In this document: one piece after another, positions 1 to 8,946 of the stretch
Numbering within the stretch: the stretch's first letter is position 1
Layout: every line of letters starts with the position of its first letter
Assembly (NCBI RefSeq): GCF_009647605.1
Contig: NZ_WJIF01000003.1
Span: 186,001 to 250,000 of the forward strand
Source: Agromyces agglutinans
GTDB taxonomy: Bacteria; Actinomycetota; Actinomycetes; Actinomycetales; Microbacteriaceae
Length of the DNA: 64,000 nucleotides
Reading direction: 5' to 3'
Program-made: the position numbers and the translations under genes
Notes under the pieces: generated by a model
Told to the model about the DNA's origin: nothing
The model's database searches: none
What the model saw: only the letters and a program-made list of their open reading frames with translations

Positions 1-1091
1 AGCCCCGAGTACGCGTGCAGGCCCTTGAAGAACAGGTTCACCACGGTGAAGTTGAACAGCACCGCCGAGAAGCCGATGATCGCGAGCCAGGCCGAGCGCG
101 AGCCGCGCCAGCCACGCGTGGCGCGAGCGTGGATGTAGCCGGCGTAGACCACCCAGATGATGAAGGTCCACACCTCCTTGGTGTCCCAGCCCCAGTAGCG
201 GCCCCACGCGCGCTCGGCCCAGATGGCGCCGGCCATGAGCGTGAACGTCCAGAGGATGAAGCCGATGATGTTCACCCGGTAGGCGAGGTTCTCGAGGGCC
301 TTCGAGTCGGGCAGCGTCGCGAGGAAGGACTGCTTGACGGCCTGCGCGCTCGCGACGAGGGACTCGCGACGGGCCTGCAGCAACTGCACCAGCGAGAGCG
401 CGAACCCGAGGGCGAAGAACCCGACCGACGCGGTCGCGACGAACACGTGGATGACCAGCCACGCCGACTGGAGCGCGGGCGGCAGCGGCACGACGTCGAC
501 GCGGAAGTTCACGGTCGCGACGCCGAGCAGGACCAGCACGAGACCGGTCACGAACGTCCCGAGGAAGCGCAGGTCGTGCCGCGCGACGACGATCACGACG
601 AGGAAGACGGTCGTGACCACGAGCGTGCCCGTCAGCGCGAACTCGTACATGTTGGCCCACGGCACGCGGCCCGCGGCGAAGCCGCGCAGCAGCACGGCCG
701 CGAGGTGCAGCGCCCAGGCCACGACGGTCATCGCGACGGCGACCCGCAGCGAGGGCGAGCGTCCGTAGTCGACGGATGCCCCGGCGCTCGTCGCGCTGGC
801 CCACCGCGAGGTGCGGGCCGGAGGAGCGGCATCCGCTGCGGACACCGACGTCGGCGCAGCGGCGCGGGCGTCAGCGGCGGCGCGCTCGGCTGCGACGGCC
901 GCCCCGATGGTCGCGGGCTCACGCTCGGCGGCGGGGCCGGCCTCGGCCTCGACGGCCGCCTGGTCGGCCGCGCGCGCCGCGACCGCGCCGCGCCGGGCGA
1001 GGTCGATGGAATAGGCGATGAACGCGATCGCGTACACGGCGAGTGCCGAGTAGACGCAGAGGACCGAGATCTCGTCGAGCGTGAACGTCAC
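1..1091 (-). CDS. ccsB: Cytochrome c biogenesis protein CcsB/CcsA (ResC-type), C-terminus beyond window
   Basis: Membrane half of the system II haem ligation machinery, which with ResB moves haem out of the cell and attaches it to apocytochrome CXXCH motifs. The GTG start at 1091 follows the resB stop by 9 nt. After a first membrane segment there is an Ala-rich cytoplasmic stretch of roughly 65 residues, then several hydrophobic segments. The tryptophan-rich haem-handling motif WGWDTKEVW is encoded near 170-200. The product runs off the left edge, so the last segments are missing. It is the distal gene of a histidine phosphatase-tlpA-ccdA-resB-ccsB series, the order I know from Mycobacterium tuberculosis Rv0525-Rv0529. 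Confidence 0.93.
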   Translation of the reverse strand, partial: MTFTLDEISVLCVYSALAVYAIAFIAYSIDLARRGAVAARAADQAAVEAEAGPAAEREPATIGAAVAAERAAADARAAAPTSVSAADAAPPARTSRWASATSAGASVDYGRSPSLRVAVAMTVVAWALHLAAVLLRGFAAGRVPWANMYEFALTGTLVVTTVFLVVIVVARHDLRFLGTFVTGLVLVLLGVATVNFRVDVVPLPPALQSAWLVIHVFVATASVGFFALGFALSLVQLLQARRESLVASAQAVKQSFLATLPDSKALENLAYRVNIIGFILWTFTLMAGAIWAERAWGRYWGWDTKEVWTFIIWVVYAGYIHARATRGWRGSRSAWLAIIGFSAVLFNFTVVNLFFKGLHAYSG

Positions 1092-1100
1092 GGGACTACC

Positions 1101-2939
1101 TTACGTCGAGGGTTTCGAGGATTCTTCAGCGGGCTCCGTCGTGCGGGCCGGGCCACCGTGGGCGTCGGCCAGCGCGGCGACCGCGTCGTCGAGGCCGGGA
1201 TCCTCGCCCCGCGCGAGGCCCGCGTACTCGAGCACGATCCGCCCGCCGGGCCGCTTCGCGGCCTTGACCCACACGCGCCGCCGGGGCACGAACAGCGAGG
1301 TGAGCAGGCCCGCGAGGATCAGGATCGCGAAGACGAGCACCCAGATCTGCGTCGGGTCGTGGTGGATGTCGAACGACGCGAACCGCTTCACGCTGTGCGA
1401 GTAGTCGCCGGCGTCGGCCGCGTCACCGCCCGGCGAGGCATCCTCGAGGGTGACGGTGCCGCGGCCGCCGGGCAGTTCGGCGGTCTGGCCGGGCATGAGC
1501 TCGAGCGAGTCCACGCCCGTCTCGCCGCCCGTCAACTGCTCCATGCCGGTCGGATCGAGCGAGTAGACCGAGGTCGGCGTGCCGTCGTCGATGCCCAGGT
1601 CGCCCTCGTAGACGTTGAGCGTGAGCACCGGATAGATCAGGTCGGGGAACGTCGACGTGTACGCGCCGGTCTCCAGGACGTCTTGCGTCGGGTAGAAGAA
1701 CCCGATCATGCCCAACTGGTCGTCGAGGCCGTCGGTCACCTTGACGACGCCGATCGAGGTGAGGTTCGCGTCCTGCGGGAGGAAGGGCACCGAGTCGGTG
1801 AAGACGACCTCGCCCTCGGCGTCGCGCACCGTGATGGTCGGCGCGTAGCCGTTGCCGAGGAGGTAGACGTCGGTGCCGTGCGTACGCAGCGGCTCGTTGA
1901 CCTTCACGGTGCCCTCGACCGGGCCGCCCTCGCTCTCGACGGTCACGCGGGCCGTGAAGTCGGTCGGCTGGCCGATCGCCTCGGCGTTCTGCGTCTCGTA
2001 GACGGCGTCGAGCCCCTCGAGGGTCAGCCGGTACGGGTCGAGCTCGGCGTCGTCGAAGAAGCGGCCGGGGTTGAACGAGTCGAACGACGCGAGCGTGTTC
2101 ACGAACGACTGGCCCTCGACCACGACGCGCTGGCCCGCGAAGCCGAACCCGCCGCCGATGCCCACGGTGACGAGCACGCCGAGCAGCGCGGTGTGGAAGA
2201 CGAGGTTGCCGGTCTCGCGCAGGTAGCCGCGTTCCGCCGAGACGGATGCCTCGCCGCGCAACTCGTACCGCTCGACGCGGTAGCCGAGGCCCTTGAGCCG
2301 CTTCGCGGCGTCGTCGATCGCGGCCTCGGCCGCGGCATCCGTCGTCTGGCCGTCGGCGATCGCGAGGTCGCGCTCGGTGTAGCCGGCCAGGCGCGACAGG
2401 CGCACCGGCGTGCGCGGCGGCCGCGCGCGCAGCGCCTCGAGGTGGTGCTTCGTGCGCGGGATGATGCATCCGATCAGCGACACGAACAACAGCAGGTACA
2501 CCGCCGAGAACCACGCCGACGTGTAGACGTCGAACATCTGGAACGAGTCGAGCACGGGCGCCAGGTCGGGATTGTCCTGGAAGTACTGCGTGACGCCGTT
2601 CGGGTCGCTCGATCGCTGCGGCACGAGGGAGCCCGGCACGGCCGCGATGGCCAGCAGCAGCAGGAGCAGCAGCGCGGTGCGCATGCTCGTGAGCTGGCGC
2701 CAGCCGAAGCGGAGCCAGCCGACGAAGCCGAGCTTCGGACGGTTCACGCCGTCGCCGCCACCGCCGATGTCGCCGGCGTCGGGTTCCGCCGAATCGATGT
2801 GGTCGGCCGGCCGGAGCGGGTCGTGCGCGCGGTCGTCGGCGGCACGCTCATCGGCGGCGCGGCCGTCGGCGGCGCGGCCGTCGGCGGCGCGGCCGTCGGC
2901 GGCGCGGCCGCCGCGCTCAGAGGACGAGGTCGATGCCAC
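1101..2939 (-). CDS. resB: Cytochrome c biogenesis protein ResB
   Basis: ResB-family partner of CcsB in system II cytochrome c maturation. The 612-residue product has an Arg/Ala/Asp-rich cytoplasmic N-terminus of about 90 residues, three membrane segments in the first 250 residues, a large extracytoplasmic domain (about residues 260-530) and a final membrane segment (VLVFAILILAGLLTSLF). The GTG start overlaps the end of ccdA by 23 nt, so the genes are probably translationally coupled. The N-terminus carries RAADG pentapeptide repeats encoded by a perfect 15-bp tandem repeat. A start downstream of the repeat cannot be excluded, but no better ribosome site is seen. Confidence 0.93.
   Translation of the reverse strand: MASTSSSERGGRAADGRAADGRAADGRAADERAADDRAHDPLRPADHIDSAEPDAGDIGGGGDGVNRPKLGFVGWLRFGWRQLTSMRTALLLLLLLAIAAVPGSLVPQRSSDPNGVTQYFQDNPDLAPVLDSFQMFDVYTSAWFSAVYLLLFVSLIGCIIPRTKHHLEALRARPPRTPVRLSRLAGYTERDLAIADGQTTDAAAEAAIDDAAKRLKGLGYRVERYELRGEASVSAERGYLRETGNLVFHTALLGVLVTVGIGGGFGFAGQRVVVEGQSFVNTLASFDSFNPGRFFDDAELDPYRLTLEGLDAVYETQNAEAIGQPTDFTARVTVESEGGPVEGTVKVNEPLRTHGTDVYLLGNGYAPTITVRDAEGEVVFTDSVPFLPQDANLTSIGVVKVTDGLDDQLGMIGFFYPTQDVLETGAYTSTFPDLIYPVLTLNVYEGDLGIDDGTPTSVYSLDPTGMEQLTGGETGVDSLELMPGQTAELPGGRGTVTLEDASPGGDAADAGDYSHSVKRFASFDIHHDPTQIWVLVFAILILAGLLTSLFVPRRRVWVKAAKRPGGRIVLEYAGLARGEDPGLDDAVAALADAHGGPARTTEPAEESSKPST
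2851..2910. repeat. 15-bp tandem repeat, four perfect copies, inside resB
   Basis: The unit TCGGCGGCGCGGCCG occurs four times without a mismatch, with a degenerate copy just upstream. It is in frame with resB and encodes an RAADG pentapeptide array in the cytoplasmic N-terminal tail. Copy number can change without breaking the frame. Confidence 0.95.
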
Positions 2940-3669
2940 TCATCACCCCCTGGAGTTCGTTCATCCAGGCGGTCCACAGCCCCGACACCATGACGATGCC
3001 GATGACGATGAGCAGGCCCCCGCCGATGAGGTTGATGGTGCGGATGTGCCGGCGCAGGAACGCCATTGACCCCGTCACCCAGCCGAAGCCGAGCGCGACG
3101 AGCAGGAACGGGATGCCGAGCCCGACGCAGTACGCGAGCCCGAGCAGCGCGCCGCGCCAGGCCGATTCGGCGTTCAGGCTGAGGCTCAGCACCGCGGCGA
3201 GCGCGGGCCCGATGCAGGGCGTCCAGCCGAGGCCGAAGACGATGCCGAGCAGCGGCGCCCCGCCGAGCCCGGTCGCGGGTCGCCAGCTCGGCTTGAACTG
3301 GCGCTGCAGGAACGTGAACTGCCCGACGAACACGAGCCCCATCACGATGAGCACGACGCCCAGCACGCGCGTGATCGGGTCCTGCCAGGTGCGCAGCCAC
3401 CCACCCGCGGCACCGGCGAGCGCCGTGTACACGAGGAAGACCGCGGTGAACCCGGCGACGAAGAGCGCGACGCCCAACAGCAGCCGGCGGCGGTTGCGCC
3501 GCTCGGCCGCGGCGTCGGCGGAGGCATCCGTGAACCCGCCGAGGTAGCCGAGGTACCCGGGCACGAGGGGCAGCACGCACGGCGAGAGGAAGGAGATCAG
3601 GCCGGCCGCGAGCGCGATCGGGATCGCGACGATGAGCTGCCCGCTGAAGACGAGTTCACCCGGTCCCAC
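2917..3669 (-). CDS. ccdA: Cytochrome c biogenesis protein CcdA (thiol-disulfide transporter)
   Basis: CcdA/DsbD-beta family membrane protein that passes electrons from cytoplasmic thioredoxin to extracytoplasmic thioredoxin-like proteins, keeping apocytochrome cysteines reduced. The 250-residue product has about six membrane segments, with the family motif FLSPCVLPLVPGYLGYLGG near the N-terminus and the matching second motif GLGWTPCIGP; the two Cys are the expected redox pair. The GTG start at 3669 is chosen because it lies 2 nt after the tlpA stop and gives a family-sized protein. A longer in-frame reading would run back through the tlpA gene. It lies between the thioredoxin gene and resB. 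Confidence 0.94.
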   Translation of the reverse strand: MGPGELVFSGQLIVAIPIALAAGLISFLSPCVLPLVPGYLGYLGGFTDASADAAAERRNRRRLLLGVALFVAGFTAVFLVYTALAGAAGGWLRTWQDPITRVLGVVLIVMGLVFVGQFTFLQRQFKPSWRPATGLGGAPLLGIVFGLGWTPCIGPALAAVLSLSLNAESAWRGALLGLAYCVGLGIPFLLVALGFGWVTGSMAFLRRHIRTINLIGGGLLIVIGIVMVSGLWTAWMNELQGVMSGIDLVL

Positions 3670-3671
3670 GG

Positions 3672-4271
3672 TCAGGCGTCCTCGGCGACGAGGTCGCCCA
3701 CGATCGAGTCGAGGATCGACTCGTCCTGGATCTGGCCGAGGATGCGCGCGGCGACGCGGCCCTCGCGATCGAGTACGAGCGTGGTCGGCACCGCGGCCGC
3801 TGGCACCTGGCCCGCGAACGCGTACTGCACCCGGCCCTCGTCGACGTCGAGGATCGACGGATAGGTGATGCCGTAGTCCTCCTCGAACGGCCGTGCGGTG
3901 CCGGCCTGGTCGCGGACGTTCACGCCGACGAAGGTCACGTCGTCGCCGTACTCCTCGTGCACCGATTCCAGGATCGGCGCCTCGGCGCGGCACGGGGCGC
4001 AGGCGGCGTACCAGAAGTTCACGACCGTGACCTCGCCCAGCGCGTCGGCCGAATCGAAGGTGCCGCCGTCGACGGTCGTGCCGTCGAACTCGACGGGCTC
4101 GCCGCGCTGGTCGGGCGCGAACTCGGCGACCGTGCCGTCGCCCGCGATGTAGTTCTTGCCGCTGCCCTCGCGGTACTGCTCGGCGAGCGGGTCGGCGGTG
4201 CAGCCGGCGAGCGCGACGACGGATGCCACGCCGACGGCGAGCACGGTTGCGGCACGGGGCATCCGGCGCAT
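3672..4271 (-). CDS. TlpA/ResA-like thioredoxin lipoprotein
   Basis: Membrane-anchored thiol-disulfide protein, predicted to reduce apocytochrome c thiols with electrons from CcdA. The 199-residue product starts with a lipoprotein signal (lipobox LAGC, lipidated Cys24), followed by a thioredoxin/AhpC-TSA fold with active site CAPC (Cys91, Cys94) and the cis-proline region AAVPTTLVLD. Its ATG shares one base with the stop of the upstream phosphatase gene (TGATG), and its stop is 2 nt before ccdA. It could be called resA or tlpA; context favours the ResA role. Confidence 0.92.
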   Translation of the reverse strand: MRRMPRAATVLAVGVASVVALAGCTADPLAEQYREGSGKNYIAGDGTVAEFAPDQRGEPVEFDGTTVDGGTFDSADALGEVTVVNFWYAACAPCRAEAPILESVHEEYGDDVTFVGVNVRDQAGTARPFEEDYGITYPSILDVDEGRVQYAFAGQVPAAAVPTTLVLDREGRVAARILGQIQDESILDSIVGDLVAEDA

Positions 4272-4933
4272 CACACCGCCCCCACGTCGGTCGCGTGCGC
4301 GGCGAGCCCTGCCGCCGGATCGCGGTAGCCGACCTCGACGAGCCGGCCCGCGCCGAACTCGCCGACGGGCCGGCGCTCGAAGGTCGTGATGCTCGAGAGC
4401 GCGCACCGGCGCCGGCGCGGATCGTGCGCGAGCGACTTGCGGGCGACCTGGCGGTGCACCATCCAGATCGGCAGCTGGTGGCTGACCAGCACGAGGTCGC
4501 CGCCGTCGGCCGCCTGCCAGGCGTCTTCGATCGCGGCGACCATGCGAGCGGCGATCGAGCGGAACGGCTCGCCCCAGCTCGGCTCCCACGGGTTCACGAG
4601 CAGGCCCCAGTTGCGGATGCTCCGCAGCGCACCGTCGGGGCCGGTCATGCGCTTGCCCTCGAACCGGTTCTCGGGCTCGATGATCCGCTCCTCGAGCACC
4701 GGCTCGAGGCCGAACGCCGCGGCGATGGGCTCGGCCGACTGCCGGGTGCGCTGCAGCGGCGAGCTGACGAGCGCCGAGACCCGCCGGTCGCGCGCGATGA
4801 GGTCGTCTGCGGCGGCCTGCGCCATGCGGCGGCCGAGGTCGGAGAGGCCGTAGCCCTCGAGCCGTCCGTAGAGCACGCCCTGGGGGTTGAACACCTCGCC
4901 ATGGCGCACGAGATGGATCTGCTCGGCCGGCAC
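4271..4933 (-). CDS. Histidine phosphatase family protein (phosphoglycerate mutase-like)
   Basis: Two-histidine phosphatase of the phosphoglycerate mutase superfamily. The catalytic LVRHGE motif lies within the first 12 residues, and the SSPLQRTRQSA segment and a later SHQLPIW histidine motif follow. The GTG at 4933 is preferred over an upstream ATG because a TAGACT -10 box lies exactly 7 nt before it (leaderless) and because family members begin just before the RHG motif. It is the first gene of the cytochrome c operon, as in M. tuberculosis Rv0525. The substrate is unknown, and a direct role in cytochrome assembly is not shown. Confidence 0.88.
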   Translation of the reverse strand: MPAEQIHLVRHGEVFNPQGVLYGRLEGYGLSDLGRRMAQAAADDLIARDRRVSALVSSPLQRTRQSAEPIAAAFGLEPVLEERIIEPENRFEGKRMTGPDGALRSIRNWGLLVNPWEPSWGEPFRSIAARMVAAIEDAWQAADGGDLVLVSHQLPIWMVHRQVARKSLAHDPRRRRCALSSITTFERRPVGEFGAGRLVEVGYRDPAAGLAAHATDVGAV

Positions 4934-4940
4934 GGCTTCC

Positions 4941-4946
4941 AGTCTA
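4941..4946 (-). promoter_or_regulatory. -10 box of the cytochrome c operon
   Basis: TAGACT on the minus strand, 7 nt before the GTG at 4933. This places the transcript start on the start codon. No clear -35 is visible. Confidence 0.65.
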
Positions 4947-5017
4947 CGGAGGGCCTTCCTTCGAATTCGCCGAGGGTGCGACATGCTCGAGCGCCGCCGC
5001 GCGGCAGCCCGCCCGGG

Positions 5018-5023
5018 TAGGAT
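5018..5023 (+). promoter_or_regulatory. -10 box of aspS
   Basis: TAGGAT lies 6 nt before the GTG at 5030 and implies a leaderless aspS transcript. No convincing -35. Confidence 0.6.
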
Positions 5024-5029
5024 GCTCCG

Positions 5030-6373
5030 GTGACTTCACGCACCCTCATCAAGGACATCGCCGCACAGCCCGACGGCCCCGTGACCGTCGCCGGATGGGT
5101 CGAGACCGTCCGCGACCAGAAGAAGGTGCAGTTCGTCATCCTCCGCGACGAATCGGGCGCCGCGCAGCTCGTGAACCCCGCGACCCGCGAGCTCGACCCC
5201 GAGGGCGTGAGCGTCGGCGCGGCCGAAGCGCTCGCCCTCACCGAGTCGATCTCGGCGCTCACGCACGGCTCGTTCGTCAAGGTGACCGGGCAACTCAAGC
5301 ACGACGAGCGCGTGAAGCTCGGCGGGCTCGAGGTCAAGGTCGGCACCCTCGAGGTCGTGAGCGGGGCGCTCGAGACGCCGATCGCGGCCGACTCGAGCCT
5401 CGACAAGCGCCTCGACTGGCGCTTCCTCGACCTGCGCCAGCCCAAGCAGAACCTGATCTTCCGCGTGCAGACGACGTTCCTGCACGCCCTGCGCGGCGTC
5501 TGGATCGAGAAGGGCCTCATCGAGATCCAGACCCCGAAGCTCATGGCCTCGGCGTCGGAGTCTCGCGCCGAGCTGTTCGAGGTCGACTACTTCGAGGGCA
5601 AGGCGTACCTCGCGCAGAGCCCCCAGTTCTTCAAGCAGATGGCCCAGTCGGCGGGCTTCGGCGGCGTCTTCGAGGTCGGCCCCGCGTTCCGCGCCGACCC
5701 GTCGTTCACGAGCCGCCACGCGACCGAGTTCACGTCGATCGACACCGAGATCAGCTGGATCGACTCGCACGAAGACGTCATGGCCCTGCACGAGGAGCTG
5801 CTCGTGGCGGGCTTCCAGGCCGTCGCCGACAAGCACGGCGACGAGATCCGCGAGCTGTTCGGCGTCGAGGTCACCGTGCCGAGCCGGCCGTTCCCGCGCA
5901 TCCCGCTCGCCGAGGCGAAGCAGATCGTCGCCGACCACGGCTACGTCGTGCCCCGCGCCGACGCCGACATGGACCCCGAGGGCGAGCGGCGCATCTCGGA
6001 GTACGTCAAGGAGACGTACGGGCACGAGTTCGTGTTCCTGACCGACTACGCGTCGAGCATCCGGCCGTTCTACCACATGCGCCACGAGGGCGACCCGAGC
6101 CTCACCAACTCGTACGACCTCATCTTCAACGGCGTCGAGATCTCGACCGGCGCGCAGCGCGAGCACCGCGTCGACGTGCTCGTCGAGCAGGCGCGCGACA
6201 AGGGCATGGACCCCGAGGAGCTCGAGTTCTACCTCGACTTCTTCCGCTACGGCGTGCCGCCGCACGGCGGCTTCGGCATGGGCCTCGCGCGCGTGCTGAT
6301 GCTCATGCTGCACGAGCACTCGATCCGCGAGACCACCTACCTCTTCCGCGGCCCGACGCACCTGCTGCCCTAG
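5030..6373 (+). CDS. aspS: Aspartyl-tRNA synthetase, archaeal/eukaryal type (possibly non-discriminating)
   Basis: Class II synthetase charging tRNA-Asp, and perhaps tRNA-Asn, with aspartate. At 447 residues it is well short of the usual bacterial AspRS (about 580-600) and lacks the GAD insertion domain. Order: N-terminal OB-fold anticodon domain (about 1-105), then the catalytic core with SESRAELFEV, motif 2 around FRADPSFTSRHATEFTSID (about residue 222) and motif 3 GFGMGLARVLML (about 414-425). This layout matches the archaeal-type enzymes that some bacteria carry, several of which feed GatCAB transamidation. The GTG start follows a -10 box by 6 nt. It converges on the SulP gene with 3 bp between. 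Confidence 0.92.
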   Translation: MTSRTLIKDIAAQPDGPVTVAGWVETVRDQKKVQFVILRDESGAAQLVNPATRELDPEGVSVGAAEALALTESISALTHGSFVKVTGQLKHDERVKLGGLEVKVGTLEVVSGALETPIAADSSLDKRLDWRFLDLRQPKQNLIFRVQTTFLHALRGVWIEKGLIEIQTPKLMASASESRAELFEVDYFEGKAYLAQSPQFFKQMAQSAGFGGVFEVGPAFRADPSFTSRHATEFTSIDTEISWIDSHEDVMALHEELLVAGFQAVADKHGDEIRELFGVEVTVPSRPFPRIPLAEAKQIVADHGYVVPRADADMDPEGERRISEYVKETYGHEFVFLTDYASSIRPFYHMRHEGDPSLTNSYDLIFNGVEISTGAQREHRVDVLVEQARDKGMDPEELEFYLDFFRYGVPPHGGFGMGLARVLMLMLHEHSIRETTYLFRGPTHLLP

Positions 6374-6376
6374 CGC

Positions 6377-8014
6377 TCAGGCGTCGCGATCGATCGGCCC
6401 CGCGCGCGCGTCGTCGACGGTCGCGAACACGCGACCCTCGGCGCGTGCACGCCGGAACACGTCGGTGCGCTCGGCGATCTCCTGGACCTCGGGCGCGACC
6501 CGGGCGAACCGCAGCTCGAGGCCCGCTGCCGCGAGTTCGCGCCCCAGGTCCTCGAACGCGTCGATCACCGTCACCGAGATGTCGTCGATGCGCGACCCGT
6601 CGAGCACCACGATCCGGGCGCCCCGTTCCTTCGCCACCGCGGCGAGGATCGCCTGCTCGGTCGTCTGCGCGTTCGCGCTGTAGAGCGGGCCGAGCAGGGT
6701 CACCAGGATCGCGTCGGCCGAGACCCGCTCGACGCGCACCCGCACCTTCGCGAGCGCCATGAGCACGAGCACGAGGGTGATGCCCACACCCGCGGCGACC
6801 GCGACGAGCAGTCCGGCAGAGAGGCCGATGAGCGCGGTCACGAGCGCGATCCAGAAGTCCCGGCGCGAGATCCGCCACATGAGGACGATGGCTCGCACGT
6901 CGATGAGGCCGAAGACCGCGACGAACACGAGCGCCGCGAGCGACGCCTGCGGCAGCAACGAGAGCACGGGCCCGAGGAAGAGGCCGACCAGCACCGCCAG
7001 CACCACGGTCACGAGCGAGGCGACCTGCGACCTGGCGCCGGCGTTCTGGTTCACCGCGCTCTGCGAGAACCCGCCGGCGGCCGGCAGGGTCGAGAAGAAG
7101 GAGCCGACGACGTTGGCCGCCGAGGTCGCGAAGAGCTCCTGATTGCTGTCGACGGGCGGCTCGCCCGGCTTCCGGATGCCTCGCGCCACGGCCGCGGACT
7201 CGAGGAAGGCCATCACCGCGATGGCGAGCGCACCGGGTACGAGGGCGGCGACGTGCTCGAAGCTCGGCAGGCCCGGCACCGGGAATCCCTGCGGCACGGG
7301 TGCGATGAGCTCGACGCCGGCCGGCTGGAGTACGCCGAACGCCGCCAGCGCGATGCCGGCGCCGACCACGATGAGCGGCGCCGGCACGCGCGGCAGGAAC
7401 CGCTTGAAGAGGAACAGCGTCGCGACCGATGCCGCGGAGAGCACGACCGTGGCCACGTTCGCGCTGCCCAGGGCGGCCAGCACGGCGTTGAAGGAATGGA
7501 CGAAGCCGTGGCCCGTCGGGTCGTCGCGCTCACCGAGCAGCTTCGGCAGCTGGCCGACCGCGACGGTGGCGCCGACGCCGATCTGGATGCCGACGATGGT
7601 GGGTCGGTTGATGATCTCCACGAGCCCGCCGAGCCGCAGCACCCTCGCGAGCAGGAGGATGACGCCGACGAGGAGCGTCAGCGTGATGAGGTCTCGCGGG
7701 ATGTCGTCGCTCGACGCCGCGACCCCCGCCGAGACCAGCGTCGTCGCCGTGAGCGTCGCGATCGTCGAGGTGGTCGACACGCTCATCGCCCGCGAGCCGC
7801 CGAGCATGGCGTAGACGAGCATGGGCACCATGCAGGTGTAGAGGCCCGCCTGCACCGGCAGCTCGGCGATCGTGGCGTACGCCATGGCCTGCGGGATGAC
7901 GACGGCACCCGCCGACAGGCCTGCGAGCACGTCGGCGCCGAGCCAGCTGCGCCGGTAGCCGGTGAGCGTGGGCAGCAGCCATCGACGTCGCGCCCGCGCC
8001 GCCGGTGCGCTCAT
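6377..8014 (-). CDS. SulP family anion transporter with STAS domain
   Basis: Inner-membrane SLC26/SulP transporter, most likely for sulfate or bicarbonate. The 545-residue product has the N-terminal SulP signature (LSAGAVVIPQAMAYA), about a dozen hydrophobic segments to about residue 430, and a C-terminal STAS domain (about 440-540) with the IVVLDGSRIDDISVT core. The ATG overlaps the HAD gene end by 4 nt, so it is the last gene of a coupled sulfatase-HAD-SulP operon. Context favours sulfate or another inorganic anion; the substrate is not proven by sequence. Confidence 0.9.
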   Translation of the reverse strand: MSAPAARARRRWLLPTLTGYRRSWLGADVLAGLSAGAVVIPQAMAYATIAELPVQAGLYTCMVPMLVYAMLGGSRAMSVSTTSTIATLTATTLVSAGVAASSDDIPRDLITLTLLVGVILLLARVLRLGGLVEIINRPTIVGIQIGVGATVAVGQLPKLLGERDDPTGHGFVHSFNAVLAALGSANVATVVLSAASVATLFLFKRFLPRVPAPLIVVGAGIALAAFGVLQPAGVELIAPVPQGFPVPGLPSFEHVAALVPGALAIAVMAFLESAAVARGIRKPGEPPVDSNQELFATSAANVVGSFFSTLPAAGGFSQSAVNQNAGARSQVASLVTVVLAVLVGLFLGPVLSLLPQASLAALVFVAVFGLIDVRAIVLMWRISRRDFWIALVTALIGLSAGLLVAVAAGVGITLVLVLMALAKVRVRVERVSADAILVTLLGPLYSANAQTTEQAILAAVAKERGARIVVLDGSRIDDISVTVIDAFEDLGRELAAAGLELRFARVAPEVQEIAERTDVFRRARAEGRVFATVDDARAGPIDRDA

Positions 8015-8946
8015 CCGGCCGCCGAGTCCACGAACACCGTCGACCAGTCGCGCCCGACGCTGACGACCGTGTACCCGCGATCGGATGCCTCGGCGAGCGC
8101 CTTCTCGGCACCCTTGTCGTAGGGAGCGTCGCCGCGCCCGCTCTCGTCGTCGTGGTGCACGAGCAGCGCGAGCCCATCGCCCTTGCGGGTGAAGTCGAGC
8201 ATCGCCATGTCACCGTTCGAGTTGCCGCCCGCGATGAGCGGACGGCGGCCGATACGGCTCCAGATGCGCACCGGCTTCTCGGGGCCGTCGTCGAAGAAGT
8301 CGAGGCCCGCCGCGTAGCGCACCTCGTGCGTGTCCTCGTCGTACGCGAGCCCGAGCGCCGATCCGACGACGCGTTCAGGCGGGATGCCGTAGTACTCCTG
8401 GGTCATCGGGCGCATGAAGTCGCGCTCGCCGCCCGAGACGATGTACACGGTGAACCCGTGCGCCTCGAGGTAGCGCAGCAGTTCGACCATCGGGCGGTAC
8501 ACGGCGTCGGCGTACGGCGTGCCGAGCGTGAGGTGCTTCGCGCGCTCGTAGAACTCGGCGACCGAGGCCGCGTAGTCATCGACGCTCATGCCGGCCGTCA
8601 CGCCCACGAGCGCGCCGATGAGCACCTTCAGGTCGCTGTCGTCGCCCTCGTAGTGCTTGTCGACGGCGCCGCCGAGCCAGCCGTAGTCGCCGGTGGCTGC
8701 GGCGCGGTACGGCTGCCGGTCGGCCAGCGACGGATCGGCCTCGACCTGCGCCTTCCACTGCTCGACGATGTACGCGAGCTGGGTCGGCATCGGCTTCTCG
8801 GTCCACAGTGTGCCGTCGTTGTCGAAGACCGCGATCCGCTCGGCCTCGGGCACAGCGTCCGCGCCGTCGCCCGCGACGCGCTCGACGAACGAGACGATCG
8901 CGTCGCGGGTCGGGCCATCGGCCCAGGAGCGCAGTTCGTCGGTCAT
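8011..8946 (-). CDS. HAD superfamily hydrolase (phosphoserine phosphatase-like)
   Basis: Predicted cytoplasmic phosphatase of 311 residues. The HAD motif I is FDNDGTLW with the Asp42/Asp44 pair, motif II lies in YIVSGGERDFM, and motif IV is the GGNSNGDMAML stretch. The acid pair spacing and long cap region (about 60-170) resemble SerB-like and non-specific acid phosphatases. Its ATG shares one base with the sulfatase stop and its end overlaps the SulP gene, so all three are probably translated together. The substrate is unknown; a phosphate or sulfate ester breakdown product is an inference. Confidence 0.85.
   Translation of the reverse strand: MTDELRSWADGPTRDAIVSFVERVAGDGADAVPEAERIAVFDNDGTLWTEKPMPTQLAYIVEQWKAQVEADPSLADRQPYRAAATGDYGWLGGAVDKHYEGDDSDLKVLIGALVGVTAGMSVDDYAASVAEFYERAKHLTLGTPYADAVYRPMVELLRYLEAHGFTVYIVSGGERDFMRPMTQEYYGIPPERVVGSALGLAYDEDTHEVRYAAGLDFFDDGPEKPVRIWSRIGRRPLIAGGNSNGDMAMLDFTRKGDGLALLVHHDDESGRGDAPYDKGAEKALAEASDRGYTVVSVGRDWSTVFVDSAAG

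Noticed and set aside
15..2993. Very long plus-strand open frame opposite the cytochrome c genes (and similar long frames opposite most genes)
   Set aside because: High GC removes stop codons from antisense frames. The translations are Arg/Asp/His-rich without domains, while the opposite strand gives full recognisable proteins.
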